NCBI GenBank assembly: GCA_902706235.1
Contig: CACSJR010000001.1
Span: 310,001 to 374,000 of the forward strand
Direction: 5' to 3'
Length of the DNA: 64,000 nt
Source of the DNA: Citrobacter sp. 18056
Lineage (GTDB): Bacteria > Pseudomonadota > Gammaproteobacteria > Enterobacterales > Enterobacteriaceae
In this document: positions 1 to 8,029 of the stretch, one piece after another
Layout of the letters: each line of letters opens with the position of its first letter
Position numbering within the stretch: position 1 is the first letter of the stretch
Notes under the pieces: generated by a model
What the model saw: the letters and a program-made list of their open reading frames with translations, nothing else
Told to the model about the DNA's origin: nothing
Databases searched by the model: none
Position numbers and translations under genes: made by a program

Positions 1-867
1 CAATTCCTGGGACGATCTAACCAATGGACGCTGCACGGGTTACAGGCTGACAAAACTTACTATGTTTACGTTCGCACGCGGAATGCTTTTGGTGTATCTA
101 ATTTTGTAGAAGCTTCAGGGCAGGCCTCTGATGACATTCCAGGGATGATAGAATTAATTGATGAGCAAATCAGGGAATCGGATACATTTAAAAATCTGCA
201 GGATGGTGTTGATACTAATCTCGATGGAATGATGGAGAACGCCCTGGCTAACCACGGGACCGTTTCGCGGCAGTTTGAGCAATACGGCGAGGTCAGGGCT
301 GATGTTATTCACATCACGACAACCATTGCAGACATGGATCAGGCTTTTGCCGAATATCAGACACAGGTTCAGGCTTCATTTGGTGATGTATATTCTGCGG
401 TAAACCAGAAATTGACAGCAGAGGTCAATAGCGACGGTTCAGCGTCTGCGTTTTATACGCTGAATATGGGCATTGTCAGAAATGGAGTTAAGTACAACAC
501 CGGATTTGCAATGGGCATAGAGCCAGACGGCTCCGGATATAAATCCACGACAGTTTTTGCCGCTGACCAGTTTGGAATTTATTCAGGAAGCTCCCCAGGT
601 AATTATCAGGCCGCCTTCTTTGTGTATAATGGTCAGGTGTTTATTAGTAGTGCGTTTATACAGGACGGGAGTATAAGTAACGCCAAGATCGGTAATTACA
701 TACAGTCAAACAACTATGCTTCACAATCTTCGGGCTGGAAGTTAGACAAGAATGGAAACTTCGAAATAAATGGTGTGGCTGGAGGTGGTAGAATGCTTAT
801 TACCAGCACGCTGATAAGCATCTACGATAGCAATAATGTGCTGCGTGTCAGAATGGGGCTATTCTAA
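1..867 (+). CDS. Phage tail tip protein J (host specificity), C-terminal part, 5' end outside window
   Basis: The frame is open from base 1, so this is the last ~288 residues of a larger protein. The first ~40 residues look like the end of a fibronectin type III repeat (Y-x-V-x-V-R-x-x-N-x-x-G pattern). The rest resembles the DUF1983-type C-terminus of lambda protein J, with a short predicted helical linker and then a region containing FAMGIEPDGSGYKSTTVFAA. In lambdoid phages J forms the tail tip and decides receptor choice. The stop TAA overlaps the next ATG by one base (TAATG), indicating translational coupling. An internal ATG at 145 exists but is not the true start. Confidence 0.85.
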   Translation, partial: QFLGRSNQWTLHGLQADKTYYVYVRTRNAFGVSNFVEASGQASDDIPGMIELIDEQIRESDTFKNLQDGVDTNLDGMMENALANHGTVSRQFEQYGEVRADVIHITTTIADMDQAFAEYQTQVQASFGDVYSAVNQKLTAEVNSDGSASAFYTLNMGIVRNGVKYNTGFAMGIEPDGSGYKSTTVFAADQFGIYSGSSPGNYQAAFFVYNGQVFISSAFIQDGSISNAKIGNYIQSNNYASQSSGWKLDKNGNFEINGVAGGGRMLITSTLISIYDSNNVLRVRMGLF

Positions 868-1169
868 TGCCACAAGGCCTACAGTGTTGGGATGCCTCCG
901 GCAATTTAGTGGTGGACCTCACGGATTATGCAATCCGTTACATAGGCTCAACGTCGGTAAGCTTCGCGCAAGGGGAGTCATCCAAAAATGTGTCGTTTCC
1001 TGGCGTGACGCAAGCCGGGTCAATTGTAACTATAGTGTCCAGCAGCGTAGCCTATTCAATGAACGAATTTTATTGCAGAGCATACGACGGTGGATTCAAT
1101 GCCTTGTACCTTCCGACTGGGGGTACGCAGGCTATCACTCTTAACGTGGAGATTTATAGCTTCCAATGA
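867..1169 (+). CDS. Small phage tail-associated protein, function unknown
   Basis: The 100-residue product starts MPQGLQCWDASGNLVVDLTD. Genes of this kind commonly follow J in enterobacterial lambdoid prophages. It has no signal peptide or membrane segment and looks beta-rich. It is coupled to J through a TAATG overlap and to the next gene through an ATGA overlap, so the three form one late tail transcript. A role at the tail tip is inferred from position only. The overlapping +1 reading at 836-1144 lacks phage-like features and is not called. Confidence 0.7.
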   Translation: MPQGLQCWDASGNLVVDLTDYAIRYIGSTSVSFAQGESSKNVSFPGVTQAGSIVTIVSSSVAYSMNEFYCRAYDGGFNALYLPTGGTQAITLNVEIYSFQ

Positions 1170-1807
1170 GCGGTTTCCAAGTTTACAACAGCGATAGTAA
1201 AATTCTAGTCGATTCTGATTTCAGGTCGACTCTTTATTATGACAATAGGGCACTTGGGGCAATTAGTGACACGGGATTTTATGAGGTCAATAGTCCTTTT
1301 GGTAATGGGAGCACGTTAGGGTTTCTGCCTACTGACTATTGGGCTGACGGCTATTTGAGATGGATACAACTTACGTCTGGTAAATACGGAATGCCTGGTG
1401 CCAACTTAATGGAAGCTAACGCAGGAAGGATGGTTCGCACTTCCAGGACAACCGCCATGCAAAGCGGTTATTTAAATGTTTATAACTCTGCCGGGAGTTT
1501 GATATGGAGTGCTAATTCCGCTTCAAAAATGCCAAGGATAAAAGCGTTCGTAGACATCCCGAGCGCGTATGATTTACAGGATAAAGTTTTTTCTATTAGT
1601 TTAACTTTTAACCCATGGATATTGTCAAACGCCTGCCCTGGGAACCTGACTGATGATGGCGCTGTCACTGGGTACTCTGGTTTGATGCTAAAATGGACGG
1701 GCAGCCAGTTACAAGCCTCCTACGTCTCGAAGAATCAACGAAATTGGAGTCAGACATTCCAGAGCAGGGGTATTAGAGTTCCATTAGCGCAGTTCGTAGG
1801 TATTTAA
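1166..1807 (+). CDS. Phage tail-associated protein (possibly DUF6453-like), function unknown
   Basis: The 213-residue soluble product starts MSGFQVYNSDSKILVDSDFR and is rich in Ser, Gly, Tyr and Asn, as phage virion proteins often are. The start overlaps the stop of the preceding gene (ATGA). The family assignment is tentative. Its last 24 bases overlap the end of the antisense lipoprotein gene, so the two are convergent. Probably a tail-tip or fibre accessory protein, by position. Confidence 0.65.
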   Translation: MSGFQVYNSDSKILVDSDFRSTLYYDNRALGAISDTGFYEVNSPFGNGSTLGFLPTDYWADGYLRWIQLTSGKYGMPGANLMEANAGRMVRTSRTTAMQSGYLNVYNSAGSLIWSANSASKMPRIKAFVDIPSAYDLQDKVFSISLTFNPWILSNACPGNLTDDGAVTGYSGLMLKWTGSQLQASYVSKNQRNWSQTFQSRGIRVPLAQFVGI

Positions 1808-2146
1808 AACTGGCAGTGTTCTATTCTTTTCAGTTGCTATCATATTTTGTCTAGGGCCTCGAACTGAGTTGAACTTGTAAATGACCTGAAAACTTTCTTC
1901 ATTGTTATAGCAGATATTAGCTAGCCGACTTTTAACATGCCGGGATAGTATTCCACCACTTGAATCTGAAATGATATCTATTTTACGATCTTGGCAGTTA
2001 ATAATTGCGGAAACTTCTCCACTTATAGAAATACGAGCGGCCTGTAAAGGATAGCCCATCTGGAACCGATAATCGACAATGTCCTGGTTAGTGCAGCCCG
2101 ATAATGTGGTTACACTTAAGAAAATAAATGTGGATAATTGCTTCAT
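1784..2146 (-). CDS. Prophage-encoded lipoprotein (moron-type)
   Basis: The 120-residue product begins MKQLSTFIFLSVTTLSGC, a signal peptide ending in a lipobox with Cys at residue 18, so the mature protein should be lipidated. The mature part is short with a few extra Cys; I recognise no domain. A strong ribosome site (GGAGG) precedes the ATG. It runs opposite to the tail operon between a tail gene and the tail fibre, the usual place for lysogenic-conversion 'moron' genes. Some phage lipoproteins here (Cor-type) block outer-membrane phage receptors. Such a role is possible but not shown, as I see no Cor signature. Confidence 0.7.
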   Translation of the reverse strand: MKQLSTFIFLSVTTLSGCTNQDIVDYRFQMGYPLQAARISISGEVSAIINCQDRKIDIISDSSGGILSRHVKSRLANICYNNEESFQVIYKFNSVRGPRQNMIATEKNRTLPVLNTYELR

Positions 2147-2220
2147 CCTAAACCTCCAATTTATTTAAAAACTCACCTACAACTTTTTTCAGTCTAAATG
2201 TAAACAGGTAAGGATAAAAA

Positions 2221-3513
2221 ATGTCAGCAGGTACTCTCACACTTACAAACAACTCGCCAACGGTAACGGGCGTGAGCACAACATTTAGCACTGAACTGGC
2301 CGCTGGTGATTTCATTGTTGTTACTGTTGGTGGCGTTCCATATACGCTGCCTGTAAAGACGGTTAACAGCAATACCTCACTGACACTGGTCAGCAACTAC
2401 AACGGACCTACTCAATCTGGCGCTGCATGGTCTGCGATTCCCCGCGCTGCTATGAACTTGGTGACAGCGGCGTTGGTGGCGCAAAGCGCTGAAGCATTGC
2501 GTGGTCTGAATTATGATAAGCAGAACTGGCAGAGCATTTTTAGCGGTACTGGGAATGTAACAGTAACGCTCCCGGATGGAAGCAGCTGGACTGGTCCTGC
2601 GTGGAGTTCGATTACCACTGCACTCAATGGAAAGCTCGATAAAAGCCAGAATCTTAATGATTTGGCGGACAAAGCCTCTTCTCGCTCAAACATGGGTTTA
2701 GGGAGCGTGGCAACCTATGCAGTAGAAACCAATAAAAACACCAATCGAAATGCATCAACAATACCGACTCTGGGCGCACTTGGCCTTGCTGGCGCGGTAC
2801 ATATCGACAATTTCTCGGATACTTCTCAAATTGGGTTTGGGCGTTTTACCACTGCTACAGGGAATAATCCCGGCAATACAAATGGCGTTGGTGTTCAGCT
2901 GCAGTGGGATGGTAGTCCTTCAACTTCATGGTTTGTCTGGACAAATGATGGGCAGGCATATGTTCAGACCAACCACATACCTGGCGGGCAATATCAGTGG
3001 AAAAAGGTTTATACGACTGCTAACACAACCACCGCTTCTGATGGCACGCTAAAAGCCGCCTCACCTGTGGCAAGAATTGTTGCAGATGCCGCGATCTGTG
3101 AACGCTTAGATATAACTGAAGACGGTTTTACCTGGTGCGGTAATGGAACGGCCAACGAAGAAGCTGAAGGAATTACGATTAACAGGATGGATGTTGGGGT
3201 TTACACCATCACTGGTGCGCAATCCCTTGCGACCTCAGGCTGGCAATTACTTCCACCTATGGATCCGGGAGGGATGGGGGAGCTTGGCGTTGTCGAGGCT
3301 GAAGACGCTGATGGCACCATCACAGTGTATCTTTATCGCAGGAAGTACATACTGGGTGATAATGGAGAAATCGTTAAAACAAAAGGTGAGCTTATCGATG
3401 TGCCAGCAGAAAGTTGGATCGATGTCCGTCTGGATATGCCGGTTGACAGCATCTGGAAATCGAAACAAACCTTAGTAGAGTCTGGTGATATGGAGACCAA
3501 AACAACAAGGTAA
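2221..3513 (+). CDS. Phage tail fibre protein
   Basis: The 430-residue product has an N-terminal ~90-residue beta domain (MSAGTLTLTNNSPTVTGVST). A helical segment follows with LDKSQNLNDLADKASSRSNM, a motif typical of lambdoid side tail fibres where the shaft begins. The middle is beta-rich and contains the GVQLQWDGSP and HIPGGQYQWKKVYTTANT type sequence seen near fibre tips. A C-terminal domain includes CERLDITEDGFTWCGNGTAN. It would bind the bacterial surface. It is the last phage gene before the attachment region. No tail-fibre assembly chaperone follows. Confidence 0.85.
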   Translation: MSAGTLTLTNNSPTVTGVSTTFSTELAAGDFIVVTVGGVPYTLPVKTVNSNTSLTLVSNYNGPTQSGAAWSAIPRAAMNLVTAALVAQSAEALRGLNYDKQNWQSIFSGTGNVTVTLPDGSSWTGPAWSSITTALNGKLDKSQNLNDLADKASSRSNMGLGSVATYAVETNKNTNRNASTIPTLGALGLAGAVHIDNFSDTSQIGFGRFTTATGNNPGNTNGVGVQLQWDGSPSTSWFVWTNDGQAYVQTNHIPGGQYQWKKVYTTANTTTASDGTLKAASPVARIVADAAICERLDITEDGFTWCGNGTANEEAEGITINRMDVGVYTITGAQSLATSGWQLLPPMDPGGMGELGVVEAEDADGTITVYLYRRKYILGDNGEIVKTKGELIDVPAESWIDVRLDMPVDSIWKSKQTLVESGDMETKTTR

Positions 3514-3602
3514 AATAGCGATTAGCCTGCATTCTTGGTTATCAACTACACCATCAACGACTCCAGGCTGGTGAGTTTGATGATGTGCCGGTGATGTGAT
3601 GT

Positions 3603-3639
3603 GGCATGGATGGGGCATGTATGGGGCATGGATGGGGCA
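3603..3639. repeat. Three tandem 11-bp direct repeats in attR region
   Basis: The unit GGCATGGATGG occurs at 3603-3613, 3614-3624 (one mismatch, GGCATGTATGG) and 3625-3635, followed by a partial GGCA. Spacing is exactly 11 bp, about one helical turn, so all copies face the same side of the DNA. It lies between the tail fibre stop and the ydfJ junction, where arm-type integrase or excisionase sites are expected. Confidence 0.85.
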
Positions 3640-3644
3640 AAAAA

Positions 3645-3696
3645 TTAGCGCAAAACAACTCAAAACCTTCGAAGGTGATGATTCATTTTGCGCTAA
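3645..3696. repeat. 11-bp perfect inverted repeat with nested palindrome, attR region
   Basis: TTAGCGCAAAA at 3645-3655 is perfectly mirrored by TTTTGCGCTAA at 3686-3696. The 30-bp interval contains the 10-bp palindrome CCTTCGAAGG at 3666-3675. It could be a recombinase or host-factor binding arrangement, or a terminator for the tail fibre transcript. There is no T-run immediately after the right arm. Confidence 0.8.
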
Positions 3697-3754
3697 TGCT
3701 TTGGTTTGTTCCTGCTTTTATCTTACATCATCATACTTTCATCTTTTGCACCGT

Positions 3755-3775
3755 TAAATCATGGATTTTCAGCTT
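3755..3775. other. Prophage/ydfJ junction (attR)
   Basis: Phage-type sequence ends and ydfJ coding sequence begins around the ATGGATTTTCAGC at 3761. The ydfJ reading frame is homologous to its family only from MDFQLYS onward; the usual N-terminus with the first membrane helix is missing. The exact core cannot be set without the left junction, which is outside the window. Confidence 0.7.
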
Positions 3776-5062
3776 TATTCCCTCGGCGCGGCGCTGGTTT
3801 TTCATGAGATTTTCTTCCCAGAACAGTCTGCGGCGATGGCGCTTATTTTAGCGATGGGTACCTACGGCGCAGGGTATATCGCTCGCATCGTCGGCGCGTT
3901 TATTTTTGGCAAAATGGGCGACAGAATTGGGCGCAAAAAGGTGCTGTTTATCACCATCACCCTAATGGGAATTTGCACCACGCTTATCGGCGTATTACCG
4001 ACCTACGCGCAGATTGGTATTTTTGCACCGGTGCTGCTGGTGACGCTGCGTATCGTGCAAGGGCTGGGGGCAGGTGCGGAGATTTCTGGGGCAGGGACAA
4101 TGTTGGCCGAATATGCGCCGAAGGGGAAACGCGGGATCATTTCCTCACTGGTGGCGATGGGCACCAACTGCGGCACGCTCAGTGCCACAGCAATCTGGGC
4201 GGTGATGTTTTTCGCACTCGATCGTGAATCGCTGGTTGCCTGGGGCTGGCGCGTGCCGTTCCTCGCCAGCGTAGTGGTAATGATTTTCGCCATCTGGCTG
4301 CGTCTGAACCTCAAAGAAAGCCCGGTGTTTGAGAAAGTCAGCGAAAACGGCACGGTGGCGGAGAAGGTCGCGCCGGAAGAGGCCACACTCGGGGCGATGT
4401 TCCGCAGTAAATCGTTCTGGCTGGCAACCGGTTTACGCTTTGGTCAGGCCGGAAACTCGGGCCTGATCCAAACGTTCCTTGCCGGATATCTGGTACAGAC
4501 GCTGCTGTTTGATAAAGCGATTCCGACAGACGCGCTGATGATTAGCTCGGTCATCGGGTTCATCACCATTCCGCTGCTGGGTTGGTTGTCGGACAAATTC
4601 GGCCGCCGCCTGCCGTACATCATCCTCAATATCTCGGCGATTATTCTGGCGTACCCAATGTTGGCGCTGATTGTCGACAAAAGCTACAGCGCCAGCACCA
4701 TCATGATTAGCCTGATAGTGATTCATAACGTGGCGGTACTCGGCCTGTTCGCGCTGGAAAACATCACCATGGCGGAGATGTTTGGCTCGCGTAACCGCTT
4801 CACCCGCATGGCGATCGCCAAAGAGGCTGGCGGTTTGGTTGCGGTGGGCTTTGGCCCACTGCTGGCAGGGATCTTCTGCAACGTTACCGGCAGCTGGTGG
4901 CCGATGGTCGTCATGATCGTCTGCTACTCGGTGATTGGCCTGATCTCCGCGGTGCTGATGCCGGAAGTGCGCGACCGTGATTTGAGTTTGGCGCATGACG
5001 CCGCAGAACGAAATACGGCCAATCCACAACTTTATACGGGTGATATTCACGACTTACGATAA
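3761..5062 (+). CDS. ydfJ: MHS-family MFS transporter YdfJ, N-terminally truncated by prophage insertion
   Basis: The 433-residue product starts MDFQLYSLGAALVFHEIF and closely follows E. coli YdfJ throughout, including the MFS loop GDRIGRKKV and the second-half motif DKFGRR. Metabolite:H+ symporters of this family normally carry ~20-30 more residues ending in a (E)W(F/Y)DF motif within helix 1. Here the sequence begins in the middle of that motif, so helix 1 is lost to the prophage. As I recall, Qin disrupts E. coli K-12 ydfJ at the same point. Transport activity is doubtful. Any transcription must now come from prophage DNA. The TRAP genes follow 18 bp downstream. Confidence 0.85.
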   Translation: MDFQLYSLGAALVFHEIFFPEQSAAMALILAMGTYGAGYIARIVGAFIFGKMGDRIGRKKVLFITITLMGICTTLIGVLPTYAQIGIFAPVLLVTLRIVQGLGAGAEISGAGTMLAEYAPKGKRGIISSLVAMGTNCGTLSATAIWAVMFFALDRESLVAWGWRVPFLASVVVMIFAIWLRLNLKESPVFEKVSENGTVAEKVAPEEATLGAMFRSKSFWLATGLRFGQAGNSGLIQTFLAGYLVQTLLFDKAIPTDALMISSVIGFITIPLLGWLSDKFGRRLPYIILNISAIILAYPMLALIVDKSYSASTIMISLIVIHNVAVLGLFALENITMAEMFGSRNRFTRMAIAKEAGGLVAVGFGPLLAGIFCNVTGSWWPMVVMIVCYSVIGLISAVLMPEVRDRDLSLAHDAAERNTANPQLYTGDIHDLR

Positions 5063-5080
5063 CGATCTGAGGGTTAAATT

Positions 5081-6064
5081 ATGAATAGATTAACGTTGAA
5101 AATAAAATATACCGCAAAGGTTCTATGTTTTATCCCTTTACTTTGTGCAGGGGGTTCCTGGGGGGCAGAATCTTTAAATGTCAGTACTTCATTATCGCCA
5201 GATGATCCCGTTTATAAAGGTTTGCAAAGTTTTAAAAAGGATGTTGAAAGCGGTACCCACGGAGAAATAAAAGTAAAACTGTTCTCAAGTGGACAATTGG
5301 GTGCTGATAATGAGCTGCTACAACATGCGCAGGCAGGCAGTAATGTGGCGGTGGTTGTTGATGGTGCCCGTCTTGCGCAATTTGTACCTGAGTTTGCCAT
5401 TCTGCCTGCACCGTTTGTCTTTAAAAATTATGATGCACTGAAGAGATTTATCAATAGCCCCATTTTTGCGCAGTGGAATGAGAAACTCACAGCAGAAGCA
5501 GGACTCACGGCGCTGTCGTTCAACTGGTATCAAGGGGCGAGAATGTTGATCACCCAAAAGCCGGTGACTAAACCTGCGGATCTGAGCGGTGTCCGGGTTC
5601 GTGCCCTGGAAGCCCCTGTCACGATTGAAACCATTAAATGTCTGGGAGGTTCACCAACACCACTATCATGGTCAGAAATATATTCTTCAATACAGACTGG
5701 CGTTGTCGATGCGGCTGAAGCACAGCCAACGGCTATTTATGGTTCAAAGCTTTACGAAATAACCAAATACATCACCCGGACTGAACATATTCATTTAATG
5801 ACGGGGATCATTGTTTCACAAAAATGGCTGGAAACGTTGAGCGCGGAAAATCAAAAAATCCTCAAAGAGGCGGCGAGTAAAAATGGAGAGTTAGCCTCTG
5901 AGAACACCATAAATGTCGGCGAGAAAATGTTGCAAGAAATGGCCTCCAAGGGAATGACCGTCTCTAAAGTTGATGTACAGCCGTTTATCGAAGCCTGTAA
6001 ATATGTCCCGGAAAAAATGGGGTTGAGTGCTGCACAGAAACAGGTTAATAGCATTATTAACTAA
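5081..6064 (+). CDS. TRAP transporter solute-binding protein (DctP family)
   Basis: The 327-residue periplasmic protein has a signal peptide (residues ~1-29, ending near GAES). The DctP fold is indicated by motifs such as GVRVRALEAP and WSEIYSSIQTGVVDAAEAQP, the latter the usual ligand-pocket and hinge segment with the conserved Arg nearby. It binds a carboxylate substrate and hands it to the DctQ/DctM subunits encoded next. Substrate is unknown; the neighbouring ydfI suggests a sugar acid. GAGGG precedes the ATG. The region is visibly AT-richer than ydfJ and ydfI, suggesting separate acquisition. Confidence 0.88.
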   Translation: MNRLTLKIKYTAKVLCFIPLLCAGGSWGAESLNVSTSLSPDDPVYKGLQSFKKDVESGTHGEIKVKLFSSGQLGADNELLQHAQAGSNVAVVVDGARLAQFVPEFAILPAPFVFKNYDALKRFINSPIFAQWNEKLTAEAGLTALSFNWYQGARMLITQKPVTKPADLSGVRVRALEAPVTIETIKCLGGSPTPLSWSEIYSSIQTGVVDAAEAQPTAIYGSKLYEITKYITRTEHIHLMTGIIVSQKWLETLSAENQKILKEAASKNGELASENTINVGEKMLQEMASKGMTVSKVDVQPFIEACKYVPEKMGLSAAQKQVNSIIN

Positions 6065-6120
6065 CCTTAAGAGCATAAAGCAGTGCAGCACGCGCTGCTT
6101 ATTATGCACAGGATGAAATC

Positions 6121-6603
6121 ATGAAATATATTCATTCGCTTGAACTCGCGCTTGCAAGGGTAGGACTGGCCGCGATTGTTGTTATCATTCTCATCGGAGG
6201 ATTGGGACGCGCACTAGGGCATCCTGTTATCTGGTCACTTGAAATCTCAATGGTTATTTTTGCCTGGATAAGTATGTTCGCAATTGATTATGCCTTTCAG
6301 ACCCGTAATCATATTGGTATCGACGCTATCACTCGACTTCTTCCGCAGTGGGTTCAACATTTATTAGTTTGGATCAGTGAATTAATCATTCTTGCATTTT
6401 TACTGTGCGGAGTGTGGTATGGCTATAATTTCACCTGGACAACTCATCACCAGACGCTACCGGTAACGGAAATATCATTAGCCTGGTTGAATAGCGCAGT
6501 GCCAACCGGATGTTTATTGATGACGTTCACCTCACTCTCTTTCCTGTTAAATGGATGTCGAAAACAACAGTCGTTGCAAGAAATGGAGGAACCATGCTCT
6601 TAA
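6121..6603 (+). CDS. TRAP transporter small membrane subunit (DctQ family)
   Basis: The 160-residue product has four predicted membrane helices, the standard DctQ topology, including the first-helix stretch VVIILIGGLGRALG and the conserved W-S-L-E-I amphipathic segment. It partners with the large DctM subunit. A ribosome site (AGGATG) lies just upstream. Its last 10 bases overlap the dctM start, indicating coupling of the two membrane subunits. Confidence 0.87.
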   Translation: MKYIHSLELALARVGLAAIVVIILIGGLGRALGHPVIWSLEISMVIFAWISMFAIDYAFQTRNHIGIDAITRLLPQWVQHLLVWISELIILAFLLCGVWYGYNFTWTTHHQTLPVTEISLAWLNSAVPTGCLLMTFTSLSFLLNGCRKQQSLQEMEEPCS

Positions 6604-7871
6604 CGGCGATTCTGTTCGTAATATTGCTGGTTATCGGTATGCCGGTGGGTATGGTGATTGCGATATCCAGTTTAAGCTATTTTTTTAACGCTGATTTTTT
6701 ACCTATCGGCATTGCCTTTCAAAAATTCTCTGCACCGACACAGTCTTTTCCAATATTAGCCACCCCTCTTTTTTTGTTGGTAGGTAATCTGTTGAATAAG
6801 TCGGGTGTCACTCATCGGTTGCTGGATTTTGCCAGGCTGATTACTGGTTGGATGATTGGCGGGTTGGCACAAATCAATGTGCTATTGGCTTGTTTATTAG
6901 GCGGTGTATCCGGTTCTGCGACCGCTGATGCGGCAATGCAGTCCAGAATCCTGGGATTGCCTATGATTGAACGTGGCTATCCAAAAGCGTTCAGCGCAGT
7001 CGTTATCGCATTCAGTTCATTAATCACTGCGACCATTCCGCCCAGTATTTTGCTCATTCTGTATGGTTTTGTCGGTAATGTGTCTATCGGTAAGTTATTT
7101 ATCGCAGGAATTATTCCCGGGCTCCTGTTGACCATCATCTTGATGCTTACCAATTATATCATGGCACGTAAAATGGATATCAAACCAGAACTTAAATCCT
7201 TACCCAATCGGCGTGAAATATGGCATGGGTTTAAGAATGGTTTTTGGGCTCTGATGTTTCCAGTGGTGTTGATAGTGGTGATTCGTCTGGGGATCTTTAC
7301 GACGACGGAGGCAGGGGCATTTATTGTTTCCTATTCATTCATTATTGGTCGCTATGTTTATAAGGCATTAGATAATGCTGCATTGTGGCAGGTGCTAAAA
7401 GAAACGATCAGAGATATCGGTGTCGTTATGTTGTTGATCATGTCCGCAGCGATTCTCGGGCATATCACCATCCTCGACCAGATCCCCCAGCAACTGGCGG
7501 AAACCATCCTGCAAATTACTGAAAATCCTTATGGAATACTGTTCTTGTTGTTAGCATTCATTATGGTTGCAGGGATGTTGTTTGACGGCAGTGTCATTAT
7601 TTTATTACTTACGCCAATCCTTTTACCTATTGCCATCGATGCAGGGTTTGACCCGATACATTTCGGACTCATATTTGTGGTGCTTACTCTTTTGGGGGCA
7701 AATACACCACCTGTCGGAATATGTATGTATACGGTGTGCGGAATTCTCGATTGCAGTTCTGTGGCATTTGTTAAAGCGTCGATCCCGTATTTAATTGCAT
7801 TTCTTTTGTTCGTACTGATGTTGGTGTTTTTTCCATCCATCACGCTTTTTTTACCGCAAGTGCTGATGTGA
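6594..7871 (+). CDS. TRAP transporter large permease (DctM family)
   Basis: The 425-residue permease has ~12 predicted membrane segments and DctM signatures: GVSGSATADAAMQSRILG and ITATIPPSILLILYGF in the first half, ANTPPVGICMYTVCGI in the second. It forms the Na+-coupled translocation channel. The start at 6594 is chosen because GGAGGA lies directly upstream and it gives the normal N-terminus MLLTAILFVILL. Starts further upstream would place a long tail inside dctQ. It is followed by a 158-bp gap before ydfI on the same strand. Confidence 0.88.
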   Translation: MLLTAILFVILLVIGMPVGMVIAISSLSYFFNADFLPIGIAFQKFSAPTQSFPILATPLFLLVGNLLNKSGVTHRLLDFARLITGWMIGGLAQINVLLACLLGGVSGSATADAAMQSRILGLPMIERGYPKAFSAVVIAFSSLITATIPPSILLILYGFVGNVSIGKLFIAGIIPGLLLTIILMLTNYIMARKMDIKPELKSLPNRREIWHGFKNGFWALMFPVVLIVVIRLGIFTTTEAGAFIVSYSFIIGRYVYKALDNAALWQVLKETIRDIGVVMLLIMSAAILGHITILDQIPQQLAETILQITENPYGILFLLLAFIMVAGMLFDGSVIILLLTPILLPIAIDAGFDPIHFGLIFVVLTLLGANTPPVGICMYTVCGILDCSSVAFVKASIPYLIAFLLFVLMLVFFPSITLFLPQVLM

Positions 7872-8029
7872 CAACTCAGATGGAGTGACTGAAGGCTGTA
7901 GCCCGTCGGATTAGAGAAGGATTTCCTGCCGGTTGCGACCCTTCTTGTATGGTAGTTGATGGAAATCAAAGATGTCATACCAATTGCATGAGAGGTTTAC
8001 ATCTTCAGGTTCGATGATGTTTCACTAAA

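Noticed and set aside
836..1144. Overlapping frame in the prophage tail region
   Set aside because: It conflicts with the coupled 867-1169 gene and its composition (Arg/Cys-rich) is that of a shifted frame.
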